From Rhodothermaceae bacterium bin80 (GTDB lineage Bacteria > Bacteroidota > Rhodothermia > Rhodothermales > Bin80): DNA of 45,503 nt. The notes beneath the pieces are model-generated. The model saw only the letters and a program-made list of their open reading frames with translations, did no database searches and was not told where the DNA came from. This document shows, piece after piece, positions 1-9,471 of the stretch. Position numbers and translations under genes: made by a program. How positions within the stretch are numbered: position 1 is the stretch's first letter; each line of letters begins with the position of its first letter. The stretch covers positions 1-45,503 of the forward strand of contig MPNB01000024.1 of assembly GCA_002238805.1 (NCBI GenBank), given 5' to 3'.

Positions 1-953
1 AGTGTCGTGTGGATTCGGCGGTAACGAAGACCAACGTGCATTGGCCCACGGATGTGAACCTGCTCCGGGACGCGATGGACAGTCTGCTCCGCACGTTGCA
101 TCGCACCTGTGCGGCGCACGAGGTTAAGGGCTGGCGTAAGTGCCAGTATTGGTTGAGGGAAGTACGGAAGGCGTTCAATCGGGTGCGCGATTCCCGTCGG
201 TGGCGCAGTGCGCGCAAGGTTAAGGCCTACCTGGGATTGTGCATTCAGCTTGTTGTGCGGGCCGCGGTGACCCTTGAAGCGCTACGGAAGCGTGAGATTG
301 CTACGGATAAGATCGCCCACTATCTGGCGCATGCGCTGCGTCAAATTGATCAGATTGAGCGTCGATTGATCAAAAACGAGACGATCCCCCACCATGAGAA
401 GGTATTTTCGGTCCATGAGCCGCATACGCGCTGGATCAACAAAGGCAAAGCGGGCGTGCTTGTGGAGTTGGGGTTGCCGATTTGTTTTATGGAAGATCAG
501 TATCAGTTCATCCTGCATCACGAAGTGTTGCGTGAAGGGGTGGATTCGGACATGATTGTTCAGTTCATCCAGGCGGCGCAGGCGCTGTATCCCTCCATTG
601 TCTCGTGCAGCATGGATAAGGGCTACCACTCGCCGGGTAACCGTGTGGCGTTGGATGATCTGCTGGAGTTGAATGTGCTGCCGAAGAAGGGCAGAAAGTC
701 ACAGGCAGAGCAGGCACGGGAGTCTGCGCCGGCGTTCGCGGCGGCGCGCCGGAAGCATCCAGGGATTGAGTCGGCGATCAACAATCTGAATCATCGCGGA
801 CTGGATCGGATACGGACGCACGGCGAGGAGGGGTTCGTTCGGACCGTCGCACTGGGGGTCGTGGCCGCGAATGTACACCGGTTGGGTCAGATCGTTAAGA
901 AGCAGCGGAGGCAATACGACCGGTGGCATAAGGCGCGCCGAAAGGCGGCGTGA
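1..953 (+). CDS. ISNCY-like DDE transposase, 5' end outside window
   Basis: C-terminal part of a DDE transposase. The frame is open to the window edge, and the GTG at 9 is unlikely to be the true start because the first catalytic Asp motif (VDSAVTKTNVHWPTD) lies right at it. Full-length relatives are about 440-480 aa; about 316 aa are seen here. Visible family marks are VFSVHEPHTRWINKGKAG, the second Asp in CSMDKGYHS (about residue 204), the Glu in HPGIESAINNLNHRGLDR (about residue 253), and the C-terminal ALGVVAANVHRLGQ. All three catalytic residues are present and the visible part is intact, so this copy could be active. The family assignment is from remembered motifs; an IS5/IS1182-related group is the alternative. 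Confidence 0.8.
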   Translation, partial: CRVDSAVTKTNVHWPTDVNLLRDAMDSLLRTLHRTCAAHEVKGWRKCQYWLREVRKAFNRVRDSRRWRSARKVKAYLGLCIQLVVRAAVTLEALRKREIATDKIAHYLAHALRQIDQIERRLIKNETIPHHEKVFSVHEPHTRWINKGKAGVLVELGLPICFMEDQYQFILHHEVLREGVDSDMIVQFIQAAQALYPSIVSCSMDKGYHSPGNRVALDDLLELNVLPKKGRKSQAEQARESAPAFAAARRKHPGIESAINNLNHRGLDRIRTHGEEGFVRTVALGVVAANVHRLGQIVKKQRRQYDRWHKARRKAA

Positions 954-1230
954 AGCCCCCCTGGTCGTACGGATACGATCAAACAAGGCGTGCAGAACAA
1001 CAGAACTGGCCCGAGGTATGTCCGCTGGGCAGATCAGATCCCGAAAAATTTGCGGAAACCGGCGTAAATCCGACTTTTAGCAGAGACGCTAACCTAAATA
1101 CGACGTGACCAAGCCACCACCCCCTCGAATTGATACCTCAGACGTACGCAAACCAGGGCCATGACGCCCTTAACTCAGCCGAAATAGGTGTTTTCTGGCA
1201 GACACTAGATACAGTACCCTACCAGAAATC
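954..1230. other. IS-flank sequence without a gene
   Basis: No convincing coding frame. The element's right end probably lies here. Two similar short stretches, near 1074-1090 (TTTTAGCAGAGACGCTAA) and 1190-1207 (TTTTCTGGCAGACACTAG), could be related terminal sequences, but the left end is outside the window so neither can be paired. Confidence 0.35.
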
Positions 1231-1570
1231 CTAGACTTGAGCGGCTGTGGAGTGGAAATGCTGGGAGTCAAACCCAAGTCCAAGCGGGGTGATGCCTGAT
1301 GGCATTGTTGACCAGTCGGTCCAGGATTGCGTCGGCCAATGGGCGACAGCAGGGGCGTTGCAGGTCAATATTGCTATGGAGGCGCCCGCGGGGTAGAGCG
1401 ACGATTCTGCCGATTCAGGTCCAGGTAGTGCTGGCTGTCCTTTTGGATCACGAGTGTTGGACTTTGCCCCAGGAGCCAGTCCAAGATGCAAAAGCAGTTT
1501 CTCCAGAAGCGGACCAATCGTCTAGCTTTGCGCAGCGGGACACCAGAAAGAGTACAGCCGGAGTTTGAAT
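1231..1570 (-). pseudogene. istB (IS21 helper ATPase) C-terminal relic, frameshifted
   Basis: Reading the - strand, 1301-1339 encodes LADAILDRLVNNA, which closely matches the conserved C-terminal segment of IstB-type ATP-binding proteins (usually LADAILDRLVHNA). Upstream, in a different frame, are pieces reminiscent of the region after Walker B (LDLNRQNRRST; LDDW near 1530). The pieces fall in at least two frames and are interrupted by stops, so this is a decayed fragment. No N-terminal Walker A part is present. It lies just past the stop of the PIG-L gene. The assignment rests mainly on one 13-residue segment. Confidence 0.5.
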
Positions 1571-1601
1571 TGTCGGCCCGATTGATCTAGACGGGCATTG
1601 G

Positions 1602-4265
1602 CTACATGGATAGCAGATTGGCAAGCAGTCGATATGCGCCAGCCACCGAATAGGGGAGCTGTCGGTGTAGCGCCAACGCACAGTAGGTATAGTGTCCCTG
1701 TCCGTGATCTGCGACAAGGAACGCCCCCCGCTGGGGTGCCTGACCGGTATCATGCATTTCAATCAGCGGTGTATAGGCGTTATCCCATTCAGTGAAGAAT
1801 TTCGATCCGCGCTGCTCAACCCAGCCATCAAAATCCGCCACGGTGATCGGGTTAGGCCCCGCAAACACCGGGTGGTCGGGCGCAAGAATGGTCACAGGGG
1901 CATCTTCCTCGGAAACCTCCTCCGCGCCTCTGGGCAGTTGGGCGGATACGGGCGCCATCTGGTCCGGGACAAACTCCTGCGTCTGATAGAGCACAATCAA
2001 ATTGCCTCCGGCATGCGCATATTCCAGCAGCCGACGGTTGTAGGTCAGCAGGTCTTGCCGTACAGCATAAGCGCGCGTGCCAATCACAATCGCATCAAAT
2101 TCGCTCAAGGTGCTACTAGCCAGGTCAGCTTCTTGCAGTAGCGTTACGGCGGCGCCCAACTGCTGGATGGCTGAGGGAACTTCATCTCCGACCCCCATTA
2201 CATAGCCGACATTCAAGTCCGGGGAAATGTCAACCTGAAGTCCGGTGACCTGTGTGGTGGCCTCGCGAAACAAATACCGCGTTTCCATATCGCGGTGCCG
2301 GATAACCTGGTAGCCCTCCGATACGGTGACATCTCCCACCTGCGCGACAGCCCGTACATTATAAACGTGACCAGCTTCCAAGTCCGGCACATGGACCTCG
2401 AAGGCGAAGAACTGACGTTCTCCGGCCTGCGCGAATGTCAGCTTATGGCTGGAAGGGCTGGCTGTCCAGCCTTCAGGCAGCTGAAGATCCAGAGAACCGA
2501 CAGTACCGCCGGGGACATTGTTAACGATCTCAGTGGAGACGGTAAACTGACTACCTGATGCCTGTGGGGTTACGATTCGCTGGGCTGGCGACACATTGAC
2601 CACCAATGCAGGCATCACCTGCAGCTTTCGCGTTACGTATCCGTACGGCAGATTCGCCTCACGAGTTTGGACATCACGCACCAGATGAATAGGTACCCCC
2701 ATGATATTTAGGCTAGCCGCTGCCTGCAGGCCTGCAGGCCGGGTCGGCTGGTGCTTCCAACGAGGGTCGCGCCACTGGTAATGATTCTCCTTGACACTGT
2801 TGCGAAAAAAATAGGGCCGCGCATAGGCTGCATCATTGGGCACCGTAGCCGCAAATACCACCTGGTGGTACGGTGTTGTCTGCCTCACATTACTGCTGAT
2901 TTGCCAGTCTTCCTGTGATAGCCCGGTCGGATCTCTGAGGGTCACCGTAATAGCATCAGCGGTAATGTCGGCCGGGATATAGACCCGCGCGTCAATTTCA
3001 AAGGACTGTCCGCGTACGACAGGTCCCATGGTGGAGGGGGCCTGCCAGAAGCTCAAAGCCGGCGGTGTACCTGTCGGCTGAGCGGTGGCCGTGAACGCTA
3101 GGCCCACGGCCGTGGCAATTGCGTGCTGAAACTGCTCCTCCTTGATCTTCAGTACGAAGGCTGATTCGGATTCCTCCGGCAACAGCCCCAGGAGCTCACG
3201 TGTCTTGGCCAGACCGGCCGTCAGATCGCTGACCACGGCATCAGGGTGGCCCGGGCGGGCGGCCATGAGGGCGGCATGCACATGTGTAGCAATCTCATCA
3301 AGCAGATTAGCCCCCCCTTCTGGAGGCATGTCACCGGTCAATTCAAACAACCCGGCCAGCGTCACGTCCAGCCCGTCAAAGAAGCTAGATTCAGCCTCCG
3401 CTCCCGGTTCCGACAGGCGCTCATAGTAGTACGGCACTGGGCCAAGACTGGTGCGCGTGCGGCCGCTGGTCTGCGAACGCTGCAGACTTAGTCCATACGT
3501 GCCAAAATTATAGTAGGAATCACCCACCCAGGGACTGTACCTACCGGCATCGAAGTTCACATTCCAGGGCTCATTTTCCCGCACACCGCCACGGTACAGC
3601 TTGCGCACTTTCCATGGCCGCAATCCCTCTTCGATTATCTGCTCGGCAAACCGTTCAGGGTCTGCCGCCGCCGCTACGGCATCGGGCGTTAGCATGCCAA
3701 CAGCCTGATGGTTGCCGTGCCCATCCCGGGGTGATCCGTGAAACCTGGAAATCACCACCAGCGGGCGATTCATGCGAATGACCCGAACCATGTCGGAAAG
3801 TACCCGCTCCGCATCCCAGCTCCTGAGGGCTTCTTCAAGTGTTTTAGAATAGCCGTAATCCAGCGCGCTCGAAAAGTAGAGTCCATCCAGCCCATAGTAA
3901 CGTCCTGCAAGCCGCAGCTCCTCGGTACGGATCAAACCGAGGCCATCGAAGAGTTCAGGCCCAATGGCATTGGCCCCAGCCTCACCCCGATTGATGGAGA
4001 GCAGGGCGACCCTGGCGCCGGCGCCACGACTTAGGTATGTCAACAGCCCGGCATGCTCATCGTCTGGATGGGCTACCGTATGCAGCATGCTTGCGGTAGT
4101 GGACAATTTCAGCAGCTGCTGCCACAAACCGGCACTGCCGCGGTCCACATCCAGCAGAGGGCCGCCCTCCGTACTCAGCGTGCTATTGAGCACCTGTTCC
4201 TGTGCAGTCGTCACAGGCGCACAGAGAAGGCTGGCAAAACAGAAAGTAGTCAGCAGACGAAGCAT
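1602..4265 (-). CDS. Secreted PIG-L family deacetylase (LmbE-like), multidomain
   Basis: An 887-aa exported protein. The N-terminus (MLRLLTTFCFASLLCAPVTTA, then QEQ) is a signal peptide. The PIG-L/LmbE zinc-dependent N-acetyl sugar deacetylase domain starts about residue 55, with the metal motif AHPDDE at 65-70 and the second metal histidine region HGNHQAVG at 183-190. PIG-L enzymes are usually 220-300 aa; the rest is extra. A beta-sandwich region follows (about 560-650, NEW3-like, LPEGWTASPSS). A C-terminal flavodoxin/glutamine-amidotransferase-like domain (about 690-885) contains FDAIVIGTRAYAVR and GGNLIVLYQT. Substrate unknown, likely an N-acetylated glycan or glycoconjugate in the periplasm or outside the cell. 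Alone on its strand, between mobile-element relics. Ends with TAG. Confidence 0.88.
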   Translation of the reverse strand: MLRLLTTFCFASLLCAPVTTAQEQVLNSTLSTEGGPLLDVDRGSAGLWQQLLKLSTTASMLHTVAHPDDEHAGLLTYLSRGAGARVALLSINRGEAGANAIGPELFDGLGLIRTEELRLAGRYYGLDGLYFSSALDYGYSKTLEEALRSWDAERVLSDMVRVIRMNRPLVVISRFHGSPRDGHGNHQAVGMLTPDAVAAAADPERFAEQIIEEGLRPWKVRKLYRGGVRENEPWNVNFDAGRYSPWVGDSYYNFGTYGLSLQRSQTSGRTRTSLGPVPYYYERLSEPGAEAESSFFDGLDVTLAGLFELTGDMPPEGGANLLDEIATHVHAALMAARPGHPDAVVSDLTAGLAKTRELLGLLPEESESAFVLKIKEEQFQHAIATAVGLAFTATAQPTGTPPALSFWQAPSTMGPVVRGQSFEIDARVYIPADITADAITVTLRDPTGLSQEDWQISSNVRQTTPYHQVVFAATVPNDAAYARPYFFRNSVKENHYQWRDPRWKHQPTRPAGLQAAASLNIMGVPIHLVRDVQTREANLPYGYVTRKLQVMPALVVNVSPAQRIVTPQASGSQFTVSTEIVNNVPGGTVGSLDLQLPEGWTASPSSHKLTFAQAGERQFFAFEVHVPDLEAGHVYNVRAVAQVGDVTVSEGYQVIRHRDMETRYLFREATTQVTGLQVDISPDLNVGYVMGVGDEVPSAIQQLGAAVTLLQEADLASSTLSEFDAIVIGTRAYAVRQDLLTYNRRLLEYAHAGGNLIVLYQTQEFVPDQMAPVSAQLPRGAEEVSEEDAPVTILAPDHPVFAGPNPITVADFDGWVEQRGSKFFTEWDNAYTPLIEMHDTGQAPQRGAFLVADHGQGHYTYCALALHRQLPYSVAGAYRLLANLLSM

Positions 4266-4359
4266 CGCGTTATTGATTTGGGGAATTCTAAAGAGAAGTG
4301 AAAATTTGACGTGATGTCATGTATAAAAAGGTACGTAACAACTCAAACAGAATGGCAGC

Positions 4360-5010
4360 ATGAACAAAGGAAAAGGCCGTGGCGAAACCTCTGTGAAGGA
4401 ATTACCGTGATCCAACTGGCTCAAAAGTTTCCCGATGAGTAAACGGCTAGAGTATGGATTGAGCGTATTATGTGGTCGAACGGTCGAGTATGCCCACGCT
4501 GCAAAGAAACGGATACATACGAGTCTACACACAAGACACTTCCCTATCGTTGCCGTCCATGCAAGCGTTTCTTCGGTGTTCGCAATGGAACGCTTATGGA
4601 AAACAGTAGATTGCCCTATCTGACTTGGGTTTATGCAGTCTACTTGGAGTTGACCAGCTTGAAAAGAATCTCAAGTATGAAGCTGTACCGGGATATTGGG
4701 GTTTCGCAGCCAACGGCGTGGTACATGCTACAGAGAATCTGTGTAGCATTTGGAACTGAGCGTCCTCACCCTTTACTGGACCGATCGAAGTAGATGAATC
4801 TTATTTCGGTGGACTGGAAAAGAACAAACACAGCAGCAAGAAAGCAAATCTTGGTCGTATACCAATAGGGAGAAAGGCTGTTGTAGGGGTCAAAGACCGA
4901 AAAAACAATCGCATAACTGCCCGTGTGGTAGACAGCATGAAGTCCACACATGTCTGAATGCACTTGTCGGTCAGTCTCTGCGTCTTGCATTGACTGCTAA
5001 GCGACAGTAA
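4360..5010 (+). pseudogene. Decayed IS1595-family transposase
   Basis: Remnant of an IS1595/ISSpo-type transposase. The best piece (4470-4793) has the N-terminal zinc ribbon (CPRC...CRPCKRFF), then LPYLTWVYAVYLELTSLKRISSMKL and the helix-turn-helix region. The frame then shifts: from about 4771 the +2 frame gives GPIEVDESYFGGLEKNKH, with the first catalytic Asp, and continues to THV followed by TGA at about 4957. There is also an in-frame TAA at 4440 (after KFPDE) and a frameshift near 4403 after the probable start at 4360. The middle catalytic region is missing; a short piece around 4960-5010 (NALVGQSLRLALTAKRQ) may be the C-terminus after an internal deletion. Not functional. Confidence 0.85.
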
Positions 5011-5329
5011 ATCTTACGGTACATGTATAGATCAGTTAGGCATACCGGGTGACTGGCTGGGGTGAATTACAGAAAATTATACGCTACTCTCAGAATCATA
5101 TTCCTTTATAGCATATTTTCAGTACTGCGTATAGCGACAGGAAGCGGGTATTCAGGCTATTATTATTCCCCAAAAATCCTAATCAGGGCAGGAACGACGC
5201 TTACATCTATATGTAGACCACGATTGCAACCTTCCTGTTCTACTTATGATCAATAGTCTGCAGGTTGATCGGGTTTGCATGCGCACTACATAAAAACGTG
5301 ACTTCACGCCATTAGATACTATCGCCGCA
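5011..5329. other. Intergenic region, no gene recognised
   Basis: AT-rich stretch between the IS1595 relic and the class II aldolase gene. The longest frame has no recognisable features. It probably holds the promoter of the aldolase gene, but no clear promoter motif can be defended. Confidence 0.4.
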
Positions 5330-6106
5330 ATGGGTTCCGTATCGGAGGTTCGGGCAGAGCTTCTTGAACTTGCACACTTTTTAGGAGATGCCCGACAGAT
5401 GGCAATTTTTGGAGAGGGCAACGTGTCTGGCAAGTTGGATTCAGGGTTTTTTCTTGTCAAGGCGAGCGGCACCTCTCTCTCCACATTGACTGAGGACGAA
5501 CTGGTCGAGGTCAGGGCGCGCTCACTCGTTGATGCTGTTGAGGATGCATCACCGATGATCGATGAGGAAGCCAACAAATTACTTCTGGACTCCCGTCAAC
5601 ATTCATATGCGCTCAAGCCCTCTGTGGAGACCATGTTTCATGCTTGGCTGCTCACGCTTCCCGGTGTAGCTTATGTTGGGCATGTACATGCCAGGGCGGT
5701 TAGCGCCCTTATGTGTTCAGCACACGCAGAGAAGTTTGCTTTGCATCGACTGGTTCCCGATCAGGTCGTTTATACAGGCCCCTCATCTGTAATTGTACCA
5801 TATGTAGATCCCGGCATAGTGCTTGCGCGTCACATAGCGGAGGCCGTTCGCACCTATCGTACAGCCACCGGTCATGTCCCCAAGACCATATTGCTCAAAA
5901 ATCACGGTATCATTGCGTTGGGGGGTACAGCGCAGGAGGTTGCCGCTGCACTTTCCATGGCCGAAAAAGCTGCACGCATTTACCTTGATGCAGCAGTGCT
6001 GGGGCCTCCGATCTTTATGGAGGCATCGGAGGTGGTACGCATAGCGGGTCGCAGCGATGAACATTACCGGCAGGCCATGCTTTCTCGTATAGAATCCCCT
6101 AAATGA
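5330..6106 (+). CDS. Class II aldolase/adducin family protein
   Basis: A 258-aa cytoplasmic protein of the class II (zinc-dependent) aldolase fold, as in L-fuculose-phosphate and L-ribulose-phosphate enzymes. Visible family marks: GEGNVSG (28-34, phosphate-binding region), KASGTSLSTL, the Glu of SVETMFHAW (E100), the zinc-ligand motif VGHVHAR (H118, H120), and the later zinc His in LLKNHGIIALGG. Length is near the family norm of 215-260. It lies upstream of the larger RhaD-type gene on the same strand (about 180 bp gap), so both probably serve deoxysugar or related sugar-acid breakdown. The exact substrate cannot be read from the sequence. The ATG at 5330 has no strong Shine-Dalgarno, common in this phylum. 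Confidence 0.85.
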   Translation: MGSVSEVRAELLELAHFLGDARQMAIFGEGNVSGKLDSGFFLVKASGTSLSTLTEDELVEVRARSLVDAVEDASPMIDEEANKLLLDSRQHSYALKPSVETMFHAWLLTLPGVAYVGHVHARAVSALMCSAHAEKFALHRLVPDQVVYTGPSSVIVPYVDPGIVLARHIAEAVRTYRTATGHVPKTILLKNHGIIALGGTAQEVAAALSMAEKAARIYLDAAVLGPPIFMEASEVVRIAGRSDEHYRQAMLSRIESPK

Positions 6107-6289
6107 AACAGTGTTGTTCTGCGGTGTATCTGGATAATGTGTTTAACCTCTCTCCATGTGGTACCAGGATTGAATCTGATCAATCGACTCCTGACCGGGC
6201 GGACGCTTCTGTGTTAGTTCCTCGTACCGCTGGATGTTTCATCATCATATTCCGTTATGCCCAGTGGGGTTATCTACCATCAAAAACTT

Positions 6290-8497
6290 ATGCAGATGTC
6301 TCTGTCCATTCCTGAACCTTCTACTTTCAAGTACATCACTGATCGCTGGGAGGACCATGTCGCGAATACGCTTGATCCCGTGGAGCGTCTCATCTATCGC
6401 TCAAATTTATTGGGACAGGATTGGCGGATCACCAACACAGGTGGTGGCAACACATCCACCAAACTCGAAGAGAAAGATCGGTTGACCGGAGAGAGGGTGT
6501 CCGTGTTGTGGATCAAGGGATCGGGCGGTGATCTTCGGACTGCTACACGGAAGAACTTTGCATCATTGTATCAGGACCGATTACTTGCGCTTCAGCAGCT
6601 ATACAACAGCGAATCTCCACGAGGTGTAAAGTCAGCGGCTGAAGATGCGATGGTTGCGGCATATGGTCATTGTGTCTTTAATCTTAACACACGGGCACCT
6701 TCTATCGACACGCCATTACACAGCTTTATACCGTTCTCGCATGTGGATCACACGCACCCGGTTGCCTGCATAGCACTGGCGACAGCCGCGGATGGTCCTG
6801 CGCTAACACGTGAGATCTACGGAACAGATGTGATCTGGGTTGACTGGCAGCGGCCGGGTTTTGAGCTTGGGTTAAAGCTGCAAGCCGTTTGTGCAGAATA
6901 CCCGGAAGCAAAAGGCGTATTGCTTGGAGGGCATGGCCTGATCAACTGGGCAGAGAGCGATAAAGCATGCTATCACCTCAGCCTGGCACTTGCCGAGCGT
7001 GCAGAAATTTTTCTCGCCGATCGGGGAGCAGGTACTTATGCGTTTGGCGGAGTACGCCACAAGGCGTTAAACAGGGCAGCGCGCAAGTCTGTATTGGTGG
7101 ACATTCTGCCGTGGCTGCGCGGAAGAGTCAGTCAACACAGATGCTTCATTGCTACACTGGAACTGGATCCACAGGTCGTTGATTTCGTGAATTCTACAGA
7201 TGCCCCACGTCTCGCGGAGTTGGGGACATCCTGCCCGGATCATTTCCTGCGCACTAAAATCAAGCCGCTCTACGTGGAATGGGATTCCAGGCAGGGAGAT
7301 GTTGATGCCCTAAAAGTAGCACTCGATACTGGCCTTGAGCAATACCGAAAGGATTATGCAGCTTATTACGCGTCCCATCGGCATGCAGACTCTCCACCGA
7401 TAAGAACTGTGGAACCTACGGTTACTCTGATTCCGGGTATTGGTCTCATCGCTTGGGGTAAATCAAAGAGTGAGAGTCGTGTAACAGCAGAATTTTATCG
7501 TGCAGCCATTGGCGTCATGCAAGGTGCCGAGGCGGTTTCGACGTACACTGCTTTACCGAGACAGGAAGCCTTTGACATTGAATATTGGTCCCTGGAAGAG
7601 GCCAAGCTTCGCAGAATGCCACAGGGAAAGGAATTTGCGGGGCAGGTTGTTGCAATCTTTGGTGCGGGCAGCGGAATTGGTAGGGAGACAGCAGTCCGTA
7701 TGGCGGCCGCAGGGGCGAACATTGTTGCCATTGATCTCAACGAAACTGCAGCAAAAGAGGTGAGCGATACTATCCTGCAGTCTGTCGGGGCGGGGATCGG
7801 CGTTGCAGGAACCGGGGTATCAGGATGCGGAAGTGCGATTGGTCTGGGTTGTGATATAACGGAGCGCACCGCCGTTTGCAAGGTGATGGAGACCACAATT
7901 CTGGCTTATGGCGGGTTGGATCATGTGATTATCACAGCAGGGATGTTCCCCGGAGCTGATGCAACGGGGGTTGTACCGGATGCATCGTGGGACAAAACGT
8001 TTGCAGTAAATGTGAAGGGACCTTATATCGTAGCCAGTGAAGCAGCAAACATCTGGGAGGCGCAGGAGCTGCGGGGGAGCCTCGTCCTCACCGGAAGTGT
8101 AAATGGAGTCGTTCCCAAGTCAGGGAGCATGGCTTACGATACGAGTAAGAGTGCACTCAATCATCTGGTGCGTGAACTTGCGGTTGCCTATGCCCCCTTG
8201 ATTCGCGTTAATGGGATTGCACCTGCAACAGTTATCGCCGGCAGCAGCATGTTCGGACGTGCGCGTGTGGTCAATTCTTTACGCAAGTACTCACTGCCTT
8301 GCAGTTCTAGTGAATCCACGAACACATTACGCGAGCGGCTCGCAGATTTTTATGCTGGGCGAACGCTCACGGGGCAGCGCGTGACAGCCAAAGATCAGGC
8401 CGAGGCTGCAATGCTTTTGGCCAGCAGCAGGCTTGGAAAAACCACAGGACAAATCCTAACCGTCGATGGTGGACTTAAAGGCGCGTTCCTTCGCTAA
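6290..8497 (+). CDS. Bifunctional rhamnulose-1-phosphate aldolase/short-chain dehydrogenase
   Basis: Two fused enzymes. The N-terminal half is a class II aldolase (NTGGGNTSTK, metal motif SHVDHTHP, later LGGHGLINW). The C-terminal half is an SDR dehydrogenase (Rossmann FGAGSGIGRETA, catalytic YDTSKSALNH, end GQILTVDGG). This is the RhaD-aldolase/lactaldehyde-dehydrogenase architecture, which splits rhamnulose-1-phosphate into dihydroxyacetone phosphate and L-lactaldehyde and oxidises the aldehyde. The frame opens at 6257, but homology begins near LSIPEPSTFKYITDRW, so ATG 6290 or 6296 is preferred (733-735 aa, slightly longer than the usual about 700). A glycine-rich insertion (from SVGAGIGVAG to IGLGCDIT) lies between Rossmann strands 2 and 3. 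The stop overlaps the stop of the convergent aldo/keto reductase. Confidence 0.88.
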   Translation: MQMSLSIPEPSTFKYITDRWEDHVANTLDPVERLIYRSNLLGQDWRITNTGGGNTSTKLEEKDRLTGERVSVLWIKGSGGDLRTATRKNFASLYQDRLLALQQLYNSESPRGVKSAAEDAMVAAYGHCVFNLNTRAPSIDTPLHSFIPFSHVDHTHPVACIALATAADGPALTREIYGTDVIWVDWQRPGFELGLKLQAVCAEYPEAKGVLLGGHGLINWAESDKACYHLSLALAERAEIFLADRGAGTYAFGGVRHKALNRAARKSVLVDILPWLRGRVSQHRCFIATLELDPQVVDFVNSTDAPRLAELGTSCPDHFLRTKIKPLYVEWDSRQGDVDALKVALDTGLEQYRKDYAAYYASHRHADSPPIRTVEPTVTLIPGIGLIAWGKSKSESRVTAEFYRAAIGVMQGAEAVSTYTALPRQEAFDIEYWSLEEAKLRRMPQGKEFAGQVVAIFGAGSGIGRETAVRMAAAGANIVAIDLNETAAKEVSDTILQSVGAGIGVAGTGVSGCGSAIGLGCDITERTAVCKVMETTILAYGGLDHVIITAGMFPGADATGVVPDASWDKTFAVNVKGPYIVASEAANIWEAQELRGSLVLTGSVNGVVPKSGSMAYDTSKSALNHLVRELAVAYAPLIRVNGIAPATVIAGSSMFGRARVVNSLRKYSLPCSSSESTNTLRERLADFYAGRTLTGQRVTAKDQAEAAMLLASSRLGKTTGQILTVDGGLKGAFLR

Positions 8498-9471
8498 TGC
8501 CCAAGTATACGATGAGGGACATAGGGAGCTTCCAGCCTAGCTATCTCTTCGGCAGAGAGTTCAAGAGAAACGCTGCGAACAGCACTTTCTAGGTGGGGCA
8601 ATTTTGATACTCCGACAATGGGAGCCGTTACTCCTGGTTTTGACAACAGCCATGCCATGGCTATTTCAGCGGGTGGGTCCCCGCGCTCATCGGCGAGTTT
8701 TCGCAGAGCATGAATAACATGGGCGTCCTCAGGGGCGGTATAGCGTTCGTGCATAAGCTCATCACTCTTGGCTCGTGGAGTGGAGAGTGGATCTTCGAGA
8801 GACTCCGCACGGGCCAGTAAGCCGCGGGCCAGAGGGGACCAGGGCAGAACTGCCAGTCCTTCTTCCTGGCAGAGGGGGATCATTTCCCGTTCCTCTTCGC
8901 GGTACATGAGGTTGTAGTGGTTTTGCATACTGACAAACCGGCTCCATCCGTTGAGCACAGCAGTACCTAGCATGCGCGCCAGTTGCCAGGCATACATGCT
9001 TGAAGCTCCGATGTAGCGCACCTTGCCCTGTTGGACGAGCATGTCCAAGGCGGCAAGGGTCTCTTCGATGGGCGTGTTTTCATCGTAGCGATGAATCTGG
9101 TACAGGTCAATCGTTTCGACTCCCAGCCTGCGCAGGCTGGCTTCGCACGACTGGATAATGTTCTTCCTCGAGAGCCCTCCAGAATTGGGTGCATCCCGAA
9201 GGGGAAAGAATACTTTTGAGGCCAGTATGATTTCATTCATGTTGCCGTAGCGTTTGAGGGCACGGCCTGTAATTTCCTCGCTCACACCATTGGAATAAAT
9301 GTCGGCCGTATCGAAGAAGTTGATACCAAGCTCAATCGCGCGCCTGAAAAATGGTTGAGAGGCCTCTTCATCTAACAGCCAGGGCTGCCAGGAACGGTCT
9401 CCGAATGACATGCATCCAAGTGCAAGGCGTGAAACGGTGATGCCTGTATTTCCCAAATGGGTGTATTCCAT
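8494..9471 (-). CDS. Aldo/keto reductase
   Basis: A 325-aa NADP(H)-dependent oxidoreductase of the AKR TIM-barrel superfamily. It begins MEYTHLGNTGITVSRLALGCMSFG; the frame opens 51 bp earlier but the family N-terminus fits ATG 9471. Catalytic tetrad motifs are present: Asp and Tyr in FDTADIYS, Lys in ASKVFF, His in YQIHRYD. The cofactor-loop region is near the C-terminus (VGVSKLPHLESAV). It resembles the YajO/YhdN-like groups acting on sugar aldehydes and small aldehydes. Its stop codon overlaps that of the RhaD-type gene (8494-8497). A role with lactaldehyde or aldose intermediates is inference from context. Confidence 0.88.
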   Translation of the reverse strand: MEYTHLGNTGITVSRLALGCMSFGDRSWQPWLLDEEASQPFFRRAIELGINFFDTADIYSNGVSEEITGRALKRYGNMNEIILASKVFFPLRDAPNSGGLSRKNIIQSCEASLRRLGVETIDLYQIHRYDENTPIEETLAALDMLVQQGKVRYIGASSMYAWQLARMLGTAVLNGWSRFVSMQNHYNLMYREEEREMIPLCQEEGLAVLPWSPLARGLLARAESLEDPLSTPRAKSDELMHERYTAPEDAHVIHALRKLADERGDPPAEIAMAWLLSKPGVTAPIVGVSKLPHLESAVRSVSLELSAEEIARLEAPYVPHRILGH

